A stretch of 64,000 nt of DNA from Pseudomonas sp. DTU12.3 (lineage in GTDB: Bacteria > Pseudomonadota > Gammaproteobacteria > Pseudomonadales > Pseudomonadaceae). The translations under genes and the position numbers were made by a program. Below, in pieces: positions 54,773-63,937 of this stretch (positions within the stretch are counted from its first letter, which is position 1; every line of letters begins with the position of its first letter). Under the pieces are notes generated by a model. It was not told where the DNA came from, searched no databases, and saw only the letters and a program-made list of their open reading frames with translations. The stretch lies in assembly GCF_004124275.1 (NCBI RefSeq), contig NZ_CP027218.1:3351501-3415500 (forward strand), given 5' to 3'.

Positions 54773-55957
54773 ATGAAAACACCTCGTCCCTCCGCACGCC
54801 TGGAAACCCTTTCGCAACTGCGAAACTTCAAGATGGCGAGGTCGGCTCATGCTTATGTTCGGGGCAGCACCGTGCAGTTTTATGAATGGCTGCACAGCCA
54901 GCCCGGCCGGCGCCTGCCGCACGGACCGGCGGTGTGGATCTGCGGCGATTGTCACGCCGGTAACCTCGGCCCCACTGGCGATTTGAAAGGGCGGATCGAC
55001 ATCCATATTCGTGACCTTGATCAGACTGTCATCGGTAACCCCGCACACGATCTCGTCAGGCTGGCGTTGTCACTGGCCACGGCAGCGCGAGGCTCCGATC
55101 TGCCCGGTGTGGCTACCGCACGCATGCTCGAAGAAATGATGCGCGGCTACGAGCAGGCCTTTGTCGACGATGTCGATAAAGAACCGCCGCGCCCGGCGCA
55201 AGTGAAGGCGGGCATGCGCAACGCCGTGCAACGCACCTGGAAGCATCTGGCGCAGGAACGCATCGAGAACACCAAACCGACGATTCCCTTGGGCAAACAC
55301 TTCTGGTCCCTTTCGCGCGCAGAACGTGCGGCGCTGAAGACCCTGTGCTCGACCGATGAAATCCATGGTTTGGTGACTGCATTGAAGGGACGGTCGAAGG
55401 ATGACCGCGTCAAATTGCTCGACTCGGCGTATTGGGTCAAAGGCTGCAGCTCTTTGGGTTTGAACCGTTACGCGGTGCTTTTGGGCGTGGGCGACGACGA
55501 TGATCAGGACTTCTGCCTGCTCGATATCAAGGAAGCAGTGGCCGCTGCTGCACCGCGTGCGGCCAGAGCGCGGATGCCGCGGGACAACGGTAAACGGGTG
55601 GTCGAAGGGGCGCGGTTTCTATCGCCGGGATTGGGTAACCGGATGATTGCGACACGGGTGCTCGACCATGGTTTTTTTATCCGCGAATTGCTGCCGCAAG
55701 ACATGAAGCTGGAACTCGATCAGTTGAGCCAACGCGATGCCATGCTGGCGGCGGGTTATCTGGCGCGAGTGGTCGGGATCGCCCATGCGCGGCAAATGGA
55801 CCTGGCGACGCGGGCTTCATGGATGCGCGATCTGCAGGCGTGCCGTTCAAAGACCCTCGATGCGCCGTCGTGGTTATGGTCGAGCGTTGTGCAGTTGGTC
55901 GGAAGTCACGAGAAAGGCTATCTGGAGCATTGCCGCCGGTATGCACTGCAACACTGA
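54773..55957 (+). CDS. DUF2252 family protein
   Basis: This 394-residue protein of the DUF2252 family is related to kinase-like folds. Motifs include AYVRGSTVQFYEWL, WICGDCHAGNLGPTGDLKGR, DIHIRDLDQTVIGNPAHDLV and DFCLLDIKEAVAAAAPR. The biochemical role is unknown. The stop TGA at 55955 is the first of twelve in-frame TGA codons in the repeat that follows. It may be cotranscribed with the puu genes (74 bp gap) but need not be related. Confidence 0.87.
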   Translation: MKTPRPSARLETLSQLRNFKMARSAHAYVRGSTVQFYEWLHSQPGRRLPHGPAVWICGDCHAGNLGPTGDLKGRIDIHIRDLDQTVIGNPAHDLVRLALSLATAARGSDLPGVATARMLEEMMRGYEQAFVDDVDKEPPRPAQVKAGMRNAVQRTWKHLAQERIENTKPTIPLGKHFWSLSRAERAALKTLCSTDEIHGLVTALKGRSKDDRVKLLDSAYWVKGCSSLGLNRYAVLLGVGDDDDQDFCLLDIKEAVAAAAPRAARARMPRDNGKRVVEGARFLSPGLGNRMIATRVLDHGFFIRELLPQDMKLELDQLSQRDAMLAAGYLARVVGIAHARQMDLATRASWMRDLQACRSKTLDAPSWLWSSVVQLVGSHEKGYLEHCRRYALQH

Positions 55958-56078
55958 ACCCAGTGAAACCACTGAAACCACTGAAACCCTTGAAACCCTT
56001 GAAACCCTTGAAATCCCTGAAATCCCTGAAACAACTGAAATCCCTGAAACAACTGAAATCCTGAAATCCTGAAATCCC
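55955..56078. repeat. 9-bp tandem repeat starting at the DUF2252 stop codon
   Basis: TGAAACCNN/TGAAATCCC-type units repeat about 14 times. From 55955 to 56056 they keep an exact 9-base period, so a TGA stop recurs every third codon in the DUF2252 frame (12 copies). The last units shorten to 8 bases. The array runs straight into a REPIN. Confidence 0.9.
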
Positions 56079-56155
56079 TGTAGGAGCTGCCGAAGGCTGC
56101 GATCTTTTGATCTTAAAGAAAGATCAAAAGATCGCAGCCTGCGGCAGCTCCTACA
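56079..56155. repeat. REPIN: inverted pair of GTAGGAGCTGCC-type REPs
   Basis: A compact copy (77 bp) with arms TGTAGGAGCTGCCGAAGGCT and the complement ending CAGCTCCTACA around AAAGAAAG. It lies between convergent DUF2252 and oprB genes. Confidence 0.9.
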
Positions 56156-56167
56156 CAGGGTTGGGGG

Positions 56168-57466
56168 TTAGAGGGCGGCTTTTACTTGCAGGCCCACGAT
56201 CAGGGCGTTGTCGATGTCTTGTCCGGAGAACGCGCCCGGTTCGATGATGTATTGCACGTTCGGGCGCAGGGTCAGCCAAGGTGTGGCTTGATAGCCGTAA
56301 CCGAGTTCGATCAATTGTTCAGCGCTGTCCAGATTCGGGAACGCGGTGCCATTGGCGAGTGCGGCGTCTTGCTGCACATCGCGGCTGCGCGGGTTGGGTA
56401 CGGCGCGGCCATAACCCAGCGCGACGGTGTCATGCGGGCGGCCCTCGAACGGTTTGTACAGAACCACGCCGGTGCCGTACCACTTGCTGAACGGCGAGGC
56501 TGCATCGCTGGCCGCCGAGTATTGACCGAACGCGTGCAGACTGCGGCCTACAGACGAGGGTGAACTCCACACGGCCTGATCGACCAGCAGGTAATGACCG
56601 CCACGACCGGACACGTCTTTGTCGCTGCCGATGCGTTTCACGTCGGAGCTGTCGTAGTAGTAACCGACCTTGTATTCGCCGGGCAGCTCACCGGAGTGCT
56701 TGTACACCAACTCGATCGGCACCACGGTGCCCGTCGTGTGTTTCGGGCCAATGTGCCAGGCGCGGCTGGAGTTGCCGTTACTTTCCGGGTCGACGTTGAA
56801 CGCCGCCACGCGCAATTGCCAGGACGACGACAGGTCGTACTTCACCCGCACGCCCAAGTGCGCGTTGGGGTAGTTGGTCCAGCCGCTGCCGCCGGACATG
56901 TTCAGCGGGTGGCCGCAGAATCCGGCGTTCATGAAGTTGCAGAGAATGCCGCTGTCGAGGCCACCGAGGTCGTTGCCCATGGCCATGTAGCCGAGTTTGA
57001 CGTTGAGCGCGGGCGTGAACAGGCTGCGCTCGTAACTGAGTTCGGTCAGGCGCGTGTACAGGCCACCGTAGTTTTCCTGAATCGGCAGACGGTTGCCGAC
57101 CAGGTCTTCCGAAGCGCTGTTGCCACGACGGTCGTTGATGGTCAGCTGGACCTTGCCGGCGTTGTCGAAGCCGTACAACTTGCTCAGGTCGAACTGCACA
57201 CCGAGCTTGATGTTCTGCGAGTAGCGCGCCGAGCGATGCAAGCCACCGTCAGCGTTGTAGGCGGTTTCGCCGCTGTAGTCGCCGGAGAACTTGACGCCTT
57301 GTTCATCCATCTGGTGACGCAAGCCACCCCAGTCACCGGTGAGGGTGCTGCGGGCCAACAGATCGGAATCGTCAGCGGCCAGCGCGGGGAGGGCGGTGGT
57401 GCAAGTCAGGCCGAGCAACAGGCCTTTGAACAGATCGGAACGAGAGAAACCAACAGCCAAAACCAT
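56168..57466 (-). CDS. oprB: Carbohydrate-selective porin OprB
   Basis: This 432-residue outer-membrane porin has a signal sequence (MVLAVGFSRSDLFKGLLLGL, ending LPALAADDSD). OprB motifs include LTGDWGGLRHQMDEQGVKFS (the conserved start of the mature region), NLDSAEQLIELGYGYQATPW and LTLRPNVQYIIEPGA. It admits glucose and related sugars to the periplasm. It is downstream of gcd on the same strand with 113 bp between, so the porin and the periplasmic glucose dehydrogenase form one functional unit. A hairpin at 57508-57529 in the gap may adjust oprB expression. Confidence 0.94.
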   Translation of the reverse strand: MVLAVGFSRSDLFKGLLLGLTCTTALPALAADDSDLLARSTLTGDWGGLRHQMDEQGVKFSGDYSGETAYNADGGLHRSARYSQNIKLGVQFDLSKLYGFDNAGKVQLTINDRRGNSASEDLVGNRLPIQENYGGLYTRLTELSYERSLFTPALNVKLGYMAMGNDLGGLDSGILCNFMNAGFCGHPLNMSGGSGWTNYPNAHLGVRVKYDLSSSWQLRVAAFNVDPESNGNSSRAWHIGPKHTTGTVVPIELVYKHSGELPGEYKVGYYYDSSDVKRIGSDKDVSGRGGHYLLVDQAVWSSPSSVGRSLHAFGQYSAASDAASPFSKWYGTGVVLYKPFEGRPHDTVALGYGRAVPNPRSRDVQQDAALANGTAFPNLDSAEQLIELGYGYQATPWLTLRPNVQYIIEPGAFSGQDIDNALIVGLQVKAAL

Positions 57467-57507
57467 GTGAATCTTCCTGCTGAAAACATGTGCGCAATAG
57501 AACGAAG

Positions 57508-57529
57508 CGCGGTGCCCTCAGGCACCGCG
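57508..57529 (-). terminator. Hairpin between gcd and oprB
   Basis: CGCGGTGCC (57508-57516) and GGCACCGCG (57521-57529) form a perfect 9-bp stem with a CTCA loop. On the transcribed minus strand the following bases are CTTCGTTCTATTG, only a weak T run. It may therefore be a partial terminator or an mRNA-protecting hairpin. Confidence 0.5.
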
Positions 57530-57579
57530 TTTTTCGATGTGCCCACGCAGTAATCGCGTGGGCCGGTGCCAGCAACGGG

Positions 57580-59985
57580 TTACGGCAAGGCGTAGGCCAT
57601 GACGTAATCGCCGCGATCGGTCGACTGACGAGCGCCGCCGGCGGTGATGACGATGTACTGCTTGCCGGTTTTCGGCGAAACGTACGTCATCGGGCCGCCC
57701 TGGCTGCCGACTGGCAGACGTGCCTTCCAGATTTCTTCACCGTTGCCGCTGTTGAATGCGCGCAGGTAGAAGTCCTGGGTGCCGGCGATGAAGATCAAGC
57801 CACCTTGGGTCGACAGGGTGCCGCCGAGAGTCGGCAGACCGATCTTGATCGGCAGGTGCATGCGGATGCCCAGTGGACCGGTGTCTTCAACCGTGCCGAC
57901 CGGAACTTGCCAGGCGATTTTCTGGGTTTTCATGTCGATCGCGGTGAGCGTGCCAAAAGGCGGCGCTTGGCACGGAATGCCGGCCACCGACAGGAAGCGG
58001 TTTTTGTTCACGGCGTAAGGCGTGCCTTTCAGCGGAACGGCGCCCATGCCGGTGTTCAGCGCTTCGCCACCGCCAGCGGCCTGGCCTTTGTTCTGCGACG
58101 GGATCATCTGAATCCACAGACCCAGGCGCATGTCATTGACGAAGATGAAACCGTGCACCGGGTCAGTCGAGATGCTGCCCCAGTTCATGCCGCCCAGCGA
58201 ACCCGGGAAGCTCAATGATTTGTCCATGCCCGGCGCGGTGTACAGGCCGTCGTAGCGCATGCCTTTGAAGTCGATGCGGCAGAGCAACTGGTCGTACGGT
58301 GTTGCGCCCCACATGTCCGCTTCGGTCAGGTGCTGCGCGCCGATCTGCGGCATTCCCAGCGATTTCGGCTGGGTAGGGGAGTACGGTTCGTTCGGGATGT
58401 TCGCCGCTTTGACCGGTACTTCTTTAACCTCGGTCAGCGGTTTGCCGGTGGCGCGGTCGAGGACGTAGATCTGCCCGGCCTTGGTGCCGATGACCAGCGC
58501 GGGAACGGTTTTGCCGTCTTTGGTGAAGTCGATCAGGCTCGGCTGCATCGGCAGGTCGAAGTCCCAGAGATCGTTGTGCACGGTCTGGAACACCCAGCGC
58601 TCGGCGCCGGTCGTGGCGTCCAGCGCGAGGATCGAGGCGCCGTAGGTGTGATCCAGTTTGCTGCGCTCGACACCATAAATGTCGGTGGACGAACTGCCCA
58701 TCGGCAGGAATACGGTGTTGGTGGCCGGGTCGTACGACATCGGTGCCCAGCTGTTCGGCGTGCTGCGCACGTAAGTGCTGCCGTCTGCCGGGGCCTTTTT
58801 ATCCTGCGGATTGCCCGGGTCGAACGCCCAGCGCATGGCGCCAGTGATCACGTCGAAACCACGGATCACGCCACCCGGCATGTCGGTCTGCACGTTGTCC
58901 GCCACGCGACCGCCAACCACCACGGTGGTGCCGGCCATCAACGGCGCGGAAGACAACTGATAGTAGCTGTCCGGCACATCGCCGAGGCCAGCCTTCAGAT
59001 CCACCTGGCCATTTTTGCCGAAACCCTGGCAGAACTCGCCGGTGTCAGCATCGACCGCGATCAGGCGGGCATCAATGGTGTTGGTCAGCAGACGACGCTG
59101 GCAATTGGCGGCCGGCGCAGGCTTGGCTTCGATGATCGTCGAATTGCTTGGCTGGGCGATAGAAGCGGTGGCATCGAAATACGCCATGCCACGGCAACGC
59201 TGCCAGACTTTCGACTGCGCGTTGATCGAGTTCTTCCACAGTTCTTTGCCGGTGTCGGCATCAAGCGCGATCAAATTGTTGTGCGGGGTGCAGATGAACA
59301 CTTTGTTGCCGATTTGCAGCGGGGTCAGCTGATCCTCAGCACCGTTGCCATCGCTCTCGGCGACGTCACCGGTGTGATAGGTCCAGGCAACTTTCAGCTT
59401 GTCGACGTTGTTGCGGTTGATCTGATCCAGCGCAGCGAAGCGGCTGCCACCTTCGGTATTGCCGTAGTGCGCCCAGTCTTTTTGCGCCTTGTCCGGCTCA
59501 ACCGGAGTAAGACCCGGACCAGTGCCGGTGGCAGCAACGGTCGGATGTGCGACGAACATGTTGCCAGCCGCCACAGCCACGCCAACCGCCAGCACCGCAG
59601 CCACGGCGTAAGTGCCGCGACCCGCAACGCCGCCGTTGGCACGTTTGAGTAGCGGATAAACCAGCGCCACGACCAGGCCGATCACACTGAACATGAACAG
59701 GCGCGAGAACACTGGCCAGAACACCAGACCTGCATCGCTCACCGCCCAAATCGCGGTGCCTACCAGAAATGCGGCAAACAACCACGCACCGGCCGGCTTG
59801 AAGCGCGCGATCAGCAGACCGGAAACGGCCATGACCAAGCCACCCACCAGGAAGTACCACGACCCTCCCAGGCTGACCAACTTCACGCCGCCCGCAGCCA
59901 GCGCCAAGCCGAGCAGGGCGATGACGACGCCCAGCCCGACCAGAATGAATTTTGATATGCCCGAGAGGCGTTGACTCTGCTTCAC
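57580..59985 (-). CDS. gcd: Membrane-bound PQQ glucose dehydrogenase
   Basis: This 801-residue quinoprotein has an N-terminal domain with five membrane spans (residues 1 to about 145, e.g. FILVGLGVVIALLGLALAAG). An eight-bladed PQQ propeller follows in the periplasm (YGNTEGGSRFAALDQINRNN, VDADTGEFCQGFGKNGQVDL, LPMGSSSTDIYGVERSKLDH, VLDRATGKPLTEVKEVPV). It oxidises glucose to gluconolactone and feeds ubiquinone, the first step of direct periplasmic glucose oxidation in Pseudomonas. The length matches family members of about 800 residues. The oprB gene follows. A near-consensus promoter is at 60015-60043. Confidence 0.96.
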   Translation of the reverse strand: MKQSQRLSGISKFILVGLGVVIALLGLALAAGGVKLVSLGGSWYFLVGGLVMAVSGLLIARFKPAGAWLFAAFLVGTAIWAVSDAGLVFWPVFSRLFMFSVIGLVVALVYPLLKRANGGVAGRGTYAVAAVLAVGVAVAAGNMFVAHPTVAATGTGPGLTPVEPDKAQKDWAHYGNTEGGSRFAALDQINRNNVDKLKVAWTYHTGDVAESDGNGAEDQLTPLQIGNKVFICTPHNNLIALDADTGKELWKNSINAQSKVWQRCRGMAYFDATASIAQPSNSTIIEAKPAPAANCQRRLLTNTIDARLIAVDADTGEFCQGFGKNGQVDLKAGLGDVPDSYYQLSSAPLMAGTTVVVGGRVADNVQTDMPGGVIRGFDVITGAMRWAFDPGNPQDKKAPADGSTYVRSTPNSWAPMSYDPATNTVFLPMGSSSTDIYGVERSKLDHTYGASILALDATTGAERWVFQTVHNDLWDFDLPMQPSLIDFTKDGKTVPALVIGTKAGQIYVLDRATGKPLTEVKEVPVKAANIPNEPYSPTQPKSLGMPQIGAQHLTEADMWGATPYDQLLCRIDFKGMRYDGLYTAPGMDKSLSFPGSLGGMNWGSISTDPVHGFIFVNDMRLGLWIQMIPSQNKGQAAGGGEALNTGMGAVPLKGTPYAVNKNRFLSVAGIPCQAPPFGTLTAIDMKTQKIAWQVPVGTVEDTGPLGIRMHLPIKIGLPTLGGTLSTQGGLIFIAGTQDFYLRAFNSGNGEEIWKARLPVGSQGGPMTYVSPKTGKQYIVITAGGARQSTDRGDYVMAYALP

Positions 59986-60014
59986 GTTGAGTGTCCCGTT
60001 GAAATGAGATGGCC

Positions 60015-60043
60015 ATTATATAGTTAGTTAACTATCCAGTTAA
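60015..60043 (-). promoter_or_regulatory. gcd sigma-70 promoter with AGTTAACT palindrome in the spacer
   Basis: On the minus strand TTAACT (60043-60038) and TATAAT (60020-60015) are separated by 17 bp. The -10 box is a perfect consensus, and its 3' end lies about 29 bp before the gcd start. The spacer holds the perfect palindrome AGTTAACT (60026-60033) plus flanking AGTTA copies, so a repressor could block the promoter. The regulator is unknown. Confidence 0.65.
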
Positions 60044-60194
60044 ATCATCAATTCGGCGTAAAGCGCAGATCACTGCCGAATGGTCTGTCTTTCAACGGGA
60101 AGCGCGCTCTTCAACGGGCGGGATAAATACGAGAAATCTCAAAAAACAGCGTTTTCGCCAAATAAACCGTAAGTTATGACAGCCAACGATTTCC

Positions 60195-60275
60195 TGTAGG
60201 TGCTGCGGCACGCTGCGATCTTTTGATCTTTAAACAATCAACATCAAAAGATCGCAGCGTGCCGCAGCTCCTACA
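60195..60275. repeat. REPIN overlapping the bestrophin stop codon
   Basis: The arms TGTAGGTGCTGCGGCACGCT and the complement ending CGTGCCGCAGCTCCTACA surround a TTTAAACAATCAACA centre. Its right end (CTA at 60271-60273) supplies the stop codon of the bestrophin-like gene read on the minus strand. Confidence 0.9.
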
Positions 60276-61182
60276 AAGGCTGTGGGGACGCTTCGCTGCG
60301 CCGTTCAGTGTCCAAAGAATCACGCTGCATCGACTGCAGGTTTTTCTCGATGGTTTCGCACAACGCTTCCATCTGAATCTGATGCTCGCTGTGGCGAAAC
60401 GGACTCTGCAGATCCGTGCCAATGCGCTCGATGGCCAACAGCATAAAACCGACCACGGTCGAGGCCAGCGGCGTGAACCAACCCAACGATTCCACCAGTC
60501 CCACTGGCACGATCAGGCAGAACAGCGAAATAAACAGGCGCGGAAAATACACATAAGGGTAGGGCAGCGGCGTATTGGCGATCCGCTCCATACCGCCCTG
60601 ACTGTTCGAAAGATCCACCAGCGTCGACTCCAGCCGTGCCAGACGAATGCTGTCCAGCCGCCCGGCCTTGTATTCCCGCGCCAGGAGCGCAGCGGAGCCG
60701 GTGAGGATGTCGTTGGCGAAATTATTGGTCGTGCCACTGCGGGCGAATTCATCAGCGGGAATAAACGCCCGGATTTCATCGGGACAAGGCAAACCTTGCA
60801 GATGCGCCGCGAGGCAATTGACGTAAGCAACGTGGCGGCGCAACAACGTCGACTTGACCGGATTCACCTCGCTGCCGGGGTCATCCAGCAACGTCAGCAC
60901 CTGCCGGGCGAAGCTGCGCGAACTGTTGATCATCGAGCCCCACAATGTCCGCGCTTCCCACCAACGGTTGTAGGCGCTGCTGTTGCGGAAACTGATCAGC
61001 ACGATCAATGCCGAACCCAATAACGTCAGGGGCATCAGCGGCAAATTCAGCTTGGCGTTGAGAAACAGCATGAAGTCGACCGTGACGGCGATGTCCCAGA
61101 GCAACAGCCAGAACAACGCCCAGCCGACATAGCCCAGGGTCTTGATGATCAAACGGTATTTTTTGACGATGGCAGCTTTCAA
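60271..61182 (-). CDS. Bestrophin-like ion channel (UPF0187)
   Basis: This 303-residue protein of the bacterial bestrophin/RFP-TM family has four membrane regions. Motifs include LISFRNSSAYNRWWEARTLW (the conserved RWWEAR motif), SSRSFARQVLTLL, PYPYVYFPRLFISLFCLIVP and LGWFTPLASTVVGFMLLAIE. Bacterial bestrophins are cation or anion channels; the ion is not clear. The stop codon lies within a REPIN, so the last residues (EASPQPL) may derive from repeat sequence. Confidence 0.89.
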   Translation of the reverse strand: MKAAIVKKYRLIIKTLGYVGWALFWLLLWDIAVTVDFMLFLNAKLNLPLMPLTLLGSALIVLISFRNSSAYNRWWEARTLWGSMINSSRSFARQVLTLLDDPGSEVNPVKSTLLRRHVAYVNCLAAHLQGLPCPDEIRAFIPADEFARSGTTNNFANDILTGSAALLAREYKAGRLDSIRLARLESTLVDLSNSQGGMERIANTPLPYPYVYFPRLFISLFCLIVPVGLVESLGWFTPLASTVVGFMLLAIERIGTDLQSPFRHSEHQIQMEALCETIEKNLQSMQRDSLDTERRSEASPQPL

Positions 61183-61336
61183 ACGGAAACCTCGTGGCGA
61201 GCGGGAAGCATTGATGCCTTAGCTCGGACGGCGGTATGCGGTGAAAGGTTCGGCGCTGCAATGCAGCGATTGTTCGTCCGGATATGTACTCAGGCATTCA
61301 TGCTTACGCGGGGGGAAACGACAGCCGCTGGCTTTT

Positions 61337-61750
61337 TTACAACATTTCGATCAACTCAAATTCCTCTGCCACAAGTTCCATGGCCTCGTTGAACGAGCCC
61401 TCTCTTTGGAAAAAATCTTTATGACCTTGCATCCAGTACCTGAGGCTGAGATCCCCTTCACCTTCCTTTCTTGCAAGGTTCTGATCCACATCGCAGTAAC
61501 GAACGATGCGCATCGAAGTAACTCGAGTGACACAGACAGGTTCGCCGTTACCATTTAGAACAATGTTGTAACCGCCGATAGTGGGCGGTTCACTTTCAAG
61601 TTTGAATGACGAAAGGGAACTGCATGTCGCCGTTTTTACTCCTTTGGCGACCAGTTCTGCCAGCTCATCTGCCATTTCTGGAGTATCTCCAAACGGCCAC
61701 GCAATGGCTCCGGGGTACTTGGCCTTTAAATCATCAATAATGCTCATCAT
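61337..61750 (-). CDS. ASCH domain protein
   Basis: This 137-residue single-domain protein of the ASCH/PUA-like fold shows AWPFGDTPEMADELAELVAK, KTATCSSLSSFKLESEPPTI and GEPVCVTRVTSMRIVRY. The C-terminal part (GEGDLSLRYWMQGHKDFFQR) is typical of the YqfB-like ASCH group. Family members bind RNA or hydrolyse modified nucleosides, so an RNA-related role is possible. GGGA lies just upstream of the ATG at 61750. Confidence 0.82.
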   Translation of the reverse strand: MMSIIDDLKAKYPGAIAWPFGDTPEMADELAELVAKGVKTATCSSLSSFKLESEPPTIGGYNIVLNGNGEPVCVTRVTSMRIVRYCDVDQNLARKEGEGDLSLRYWMQGHKDFFQREGSFNEAMELVAEEFELIEML

Positions 61751-61887
61751 TAAGTCCCTTTAAAAATCCCATGGTCATTCGACATGGCCTGCTGCACCGC
61801 CGTACTTCAACTTTGCGGCCACGATCGTCTGAGCCGTTCAAACATCCTCACTCTGCGATGGCTTTGACTTGCGAGGCCGCTGAGGTC

Positions 61888-63021
61888 TCAGCCAACCATC
61901 ACCTCATCCAGCGCCTGCTCCAGCGTGCTCACCGTACGGTCAATATTCTGCAGCTTTTCCAGCCCAAACAGGCCGATGCGGAAGGTCTGGAAGTCGGCCG
62001 GTTCGTCGCATTGCAACGGCACGCCGGCGGCGATCTGCAGACCGTGGTTGGCAAATTTCTTGCCGTTTTTGATGTCGGCATCGTCGGTGTAGCTCACCAC
62101 CACACCTGGGGCCTGAAAGCCTTCAGCGGCCACGCTTTTGAAACCCTTGCCGGTCAACATGGCGCGTACTTGATCGCCGAGAGCCTGTTGTGCGTCGCGA
62201 ATCTTGTCGAAACCGTAGGCTTGCGTCTCCTTCATCACGTCGTTAAACCGCGCGAGGGAATCACTCGGCATGGTCGCGTGGTAGGCGTGGCCGCCCTGTT
62301 CGTAGGCCTGCATGATTTGCAGCCACTTTTTCAGGTCGCAGGCGAAGCTACTGCTTTGCGTGTGTTCGATGCGCTCAAGGGCCAAAGGGCTGAACATCAC
62401 CAGCGCGCAGCAAGGGGAGGCGCTCCAGCCTTTTTGCGGGGCGCTGATCAGCAGGTCGACGGCGCATTTGTGCATATCAACCCAAAGCGTGCCCGAGGCG
62501 ATGCAGTCCAGCACGAACAGGCCACCCACTGCATGCACGGCGTCGCCGACGGCCCGCAGGTATTCGTCGGGCAGGATAATCCCGGAGGACGTTTCAACGT
62601 GGGGAGCGAAGACAATTTTCGGCTTAAGCGCAGCGATGGCTGCCAGCACTTCGTCCAGCGGCGGTGGGGCATAGGCAGCCTGGTGACCGGCGTCGACGGG
62701 GCGCGCTTTCAGCACCGTGGTGGCCGCCGGGATGTTGCCCATCTCAAGGATCTGGCTCCAGCGATAACTGAACCAGCCATTGCGTATCACCAGGCATTGC
62801 TGGCCGGTCGCAAACTGCCGCGCCACCGCTTCCATGCCAAATGTGCCGCTACCCGGCACCACCGCAACCGCCTCGGCGTTGTAGACCTGTTTCAGGGTCT
62901 GGGAAATATTCTTCATCACCGCTTGAAAGGACTGCGACATGTGGTTCAGCGAGCGGTCGGTGTAGACCACGGAGTACTCGACCAACCCCTCGGGATCGAT
63001 ACTGGGATAGAGCTTCGACAT
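61888..63021 (-). CDS. Class V PLP aminotransferase (alanine-glyoxylate/AEP type)
   Basis: This 377-residue fold-type I, class V transaminase has PGSGTFGMEAVARQFATGQQ near the start, HVETSSGIILPDEYLRAVGD, LFVLDCIASGTLWVDMHKCA (the PLP Asp) and LISAPQKGWSASPCCALVMF (the PLP Lys in QKG). Relatives are serine/alanine-glyoxylate or 2-aminoethylphosphonate aminotransferases. The substrate pair is uncertain, with no phosphonate genes nearby. It is divergent from the kinase-like gene at 63235. Confidence 0.85.
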   Translation of the reverse strand: MSKLYPSIDPEGLVEYSVVYTDRSLNHMSQSFQAVMKNISQTLKQVYNAEAVAVVPGSGTFGMEAVARQFATGQQCLVIRNGWFSYRWSQILEMGNIPAATTVLKARPVDAGHQAAYAPPPLDEVLAAIAALKPKIVFAPHVETSSGIILPDEYLRAVGDAVHAVGGLFVLDCIASGTLWVDMHKCAVDLLISAPQKGWSASPCCALVMFSPLALERIEHTQSSSFACDLKKWLQIMQAYEQGGHAYHATMPSDSLARFNDVMKETQAYGFDKIRDAQQALGDQVRAMLTGKGFKSVAAEGFQAPGVVVSYTDDADIKNGKKFANHGLQIAAGVPLQCDEPADFQTFRIGLFGLEKLQNIDRTVSTLEQALDEVMVG

Positions 63022-63234
63022 GGCGTAATTCCTTTGGCAGAGATGTCAGTGGTATCGACCCTGCCTTAAGCGTTGGGAAATGACAAGATTGCTGGCACGG
63101 GTCAGCGTGCGTGCCAATCAAATGTCTGGTGCACAGACCAGAGGGATGGAAGTGTAGGCAAGGGCAGGGATGCGCTCATTGAATTTCATAAATGAGATAG
63201 AGTGCTCGTCATTCTCTCAATCGTTGTTTGAACA

Positions 63235-63846
63235 ATGAATCGTCCGCTGTTTGTTTCTCTGGATGGGCCAAAAGGCACCGGCAAAACCACACTGTTGGAA
63301 GCCGTTACCGCAGCATTAAGGTCAGAAAACCTGAAAGTCATCCGACTTTGCGAGAGAAAAAGCGATCCTTACAGGGGTGAAACCATGGCCCTTATCAACC
63401 AACTCGCGAGAAATCCGTCCCGGGATCTGGAGTGGGCTGTGTGTCAGCGACTTGCTGATAGCCGTAGCTGGATCTCGCGAAACGTTCTGCCTAAACAGCC
63501 GTTGGACAGCATTATCCTGATCGATCGCTGGTATCCGTCGGATGCTGCGTTTCGGCATACGGTGCCGTTTGCGGAGATTCTTCAGTTGAACCTGGACAGG
63601 AATGTGCGAGTGCCAGATCTGCATGTTGGCGTTGTTACCGCTGCGGATATTTCTTGGGCGAGAGCAACGGCACGCTCGCGGGGACTGGGCGGCACGGTGA
63701 TTCAGAAGCACGCTGAGCATGTCGCGTGTACCGAGATGTTTGAGCGCGCGGTTGCGGATCAGGGGTGGGTGTTGTGTCGTAATGAGGGAACGGTTGAGGA
63801 TGCTGTGACGCAGGTGGTTGCTGAGATTTATAAAGTGCTTGGGTGA
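63235..63846 (+). CDS. Thymidylate-kinase-like P-loop nucleotide kinase
   Basis: This 203-residue P-loop kinase of the dTMP kinase-like superfamily has the P-loop DGPKGTGKTTLLEAV (residues 10-24) and ILIDRWYPSDAAFRHTV (the Asp-Arg motif). A C-terminal helix region (CTEMFERAVADQGWVLCRNE) follows. It is likely an accessory, diverged member and not the housekeeping Tmk, since it is next to an AT-rich, gene-poor segment. The nucleotide substrate is unknown. Upstream sequence is AT-rich (GAATTTCATAAATGAGATAG), suggestive of a transferred segment. Confidence 0.8.
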   Translation: MNRPLFVSLDGPKGTGKTTLLEAVTAALRSENLKVIRLCERKSDPYRGETMALINQLARNPSRDLEWAVCQRLADSRSWISRNVLPKQPLDSIILIDRWYPSDAAFRHTVPFAEILQLNLDRNVRVPDLHVGVVTAADISWARATARSRGLGGTVIQKHAEHVACTEMFERAVADQGWVLCRNEGTVEDAVTQVVAEIYKVLG

Positions 63847-63937
63847 TTGTCGAGATGGAGACTGAGTTGTTGTAAGCGTGCGTAGCCTAATACATTATTT
63901 AACATAATATACATTACACGTAACAACGTATTTCAAG

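Noticed and set aside
55819..56064. 81-codon frame ending in KPLKPLK-type repeats
   Set aside because: It is the third-frame translation of the 9-bp repeat array overlapping the DUF2252 gene.
58330..59652. 440-codon plus-strand frame over gcd
   Set aside because: It is antisense to an unmistakable PQQ dehydrogenase and has shadow composition.
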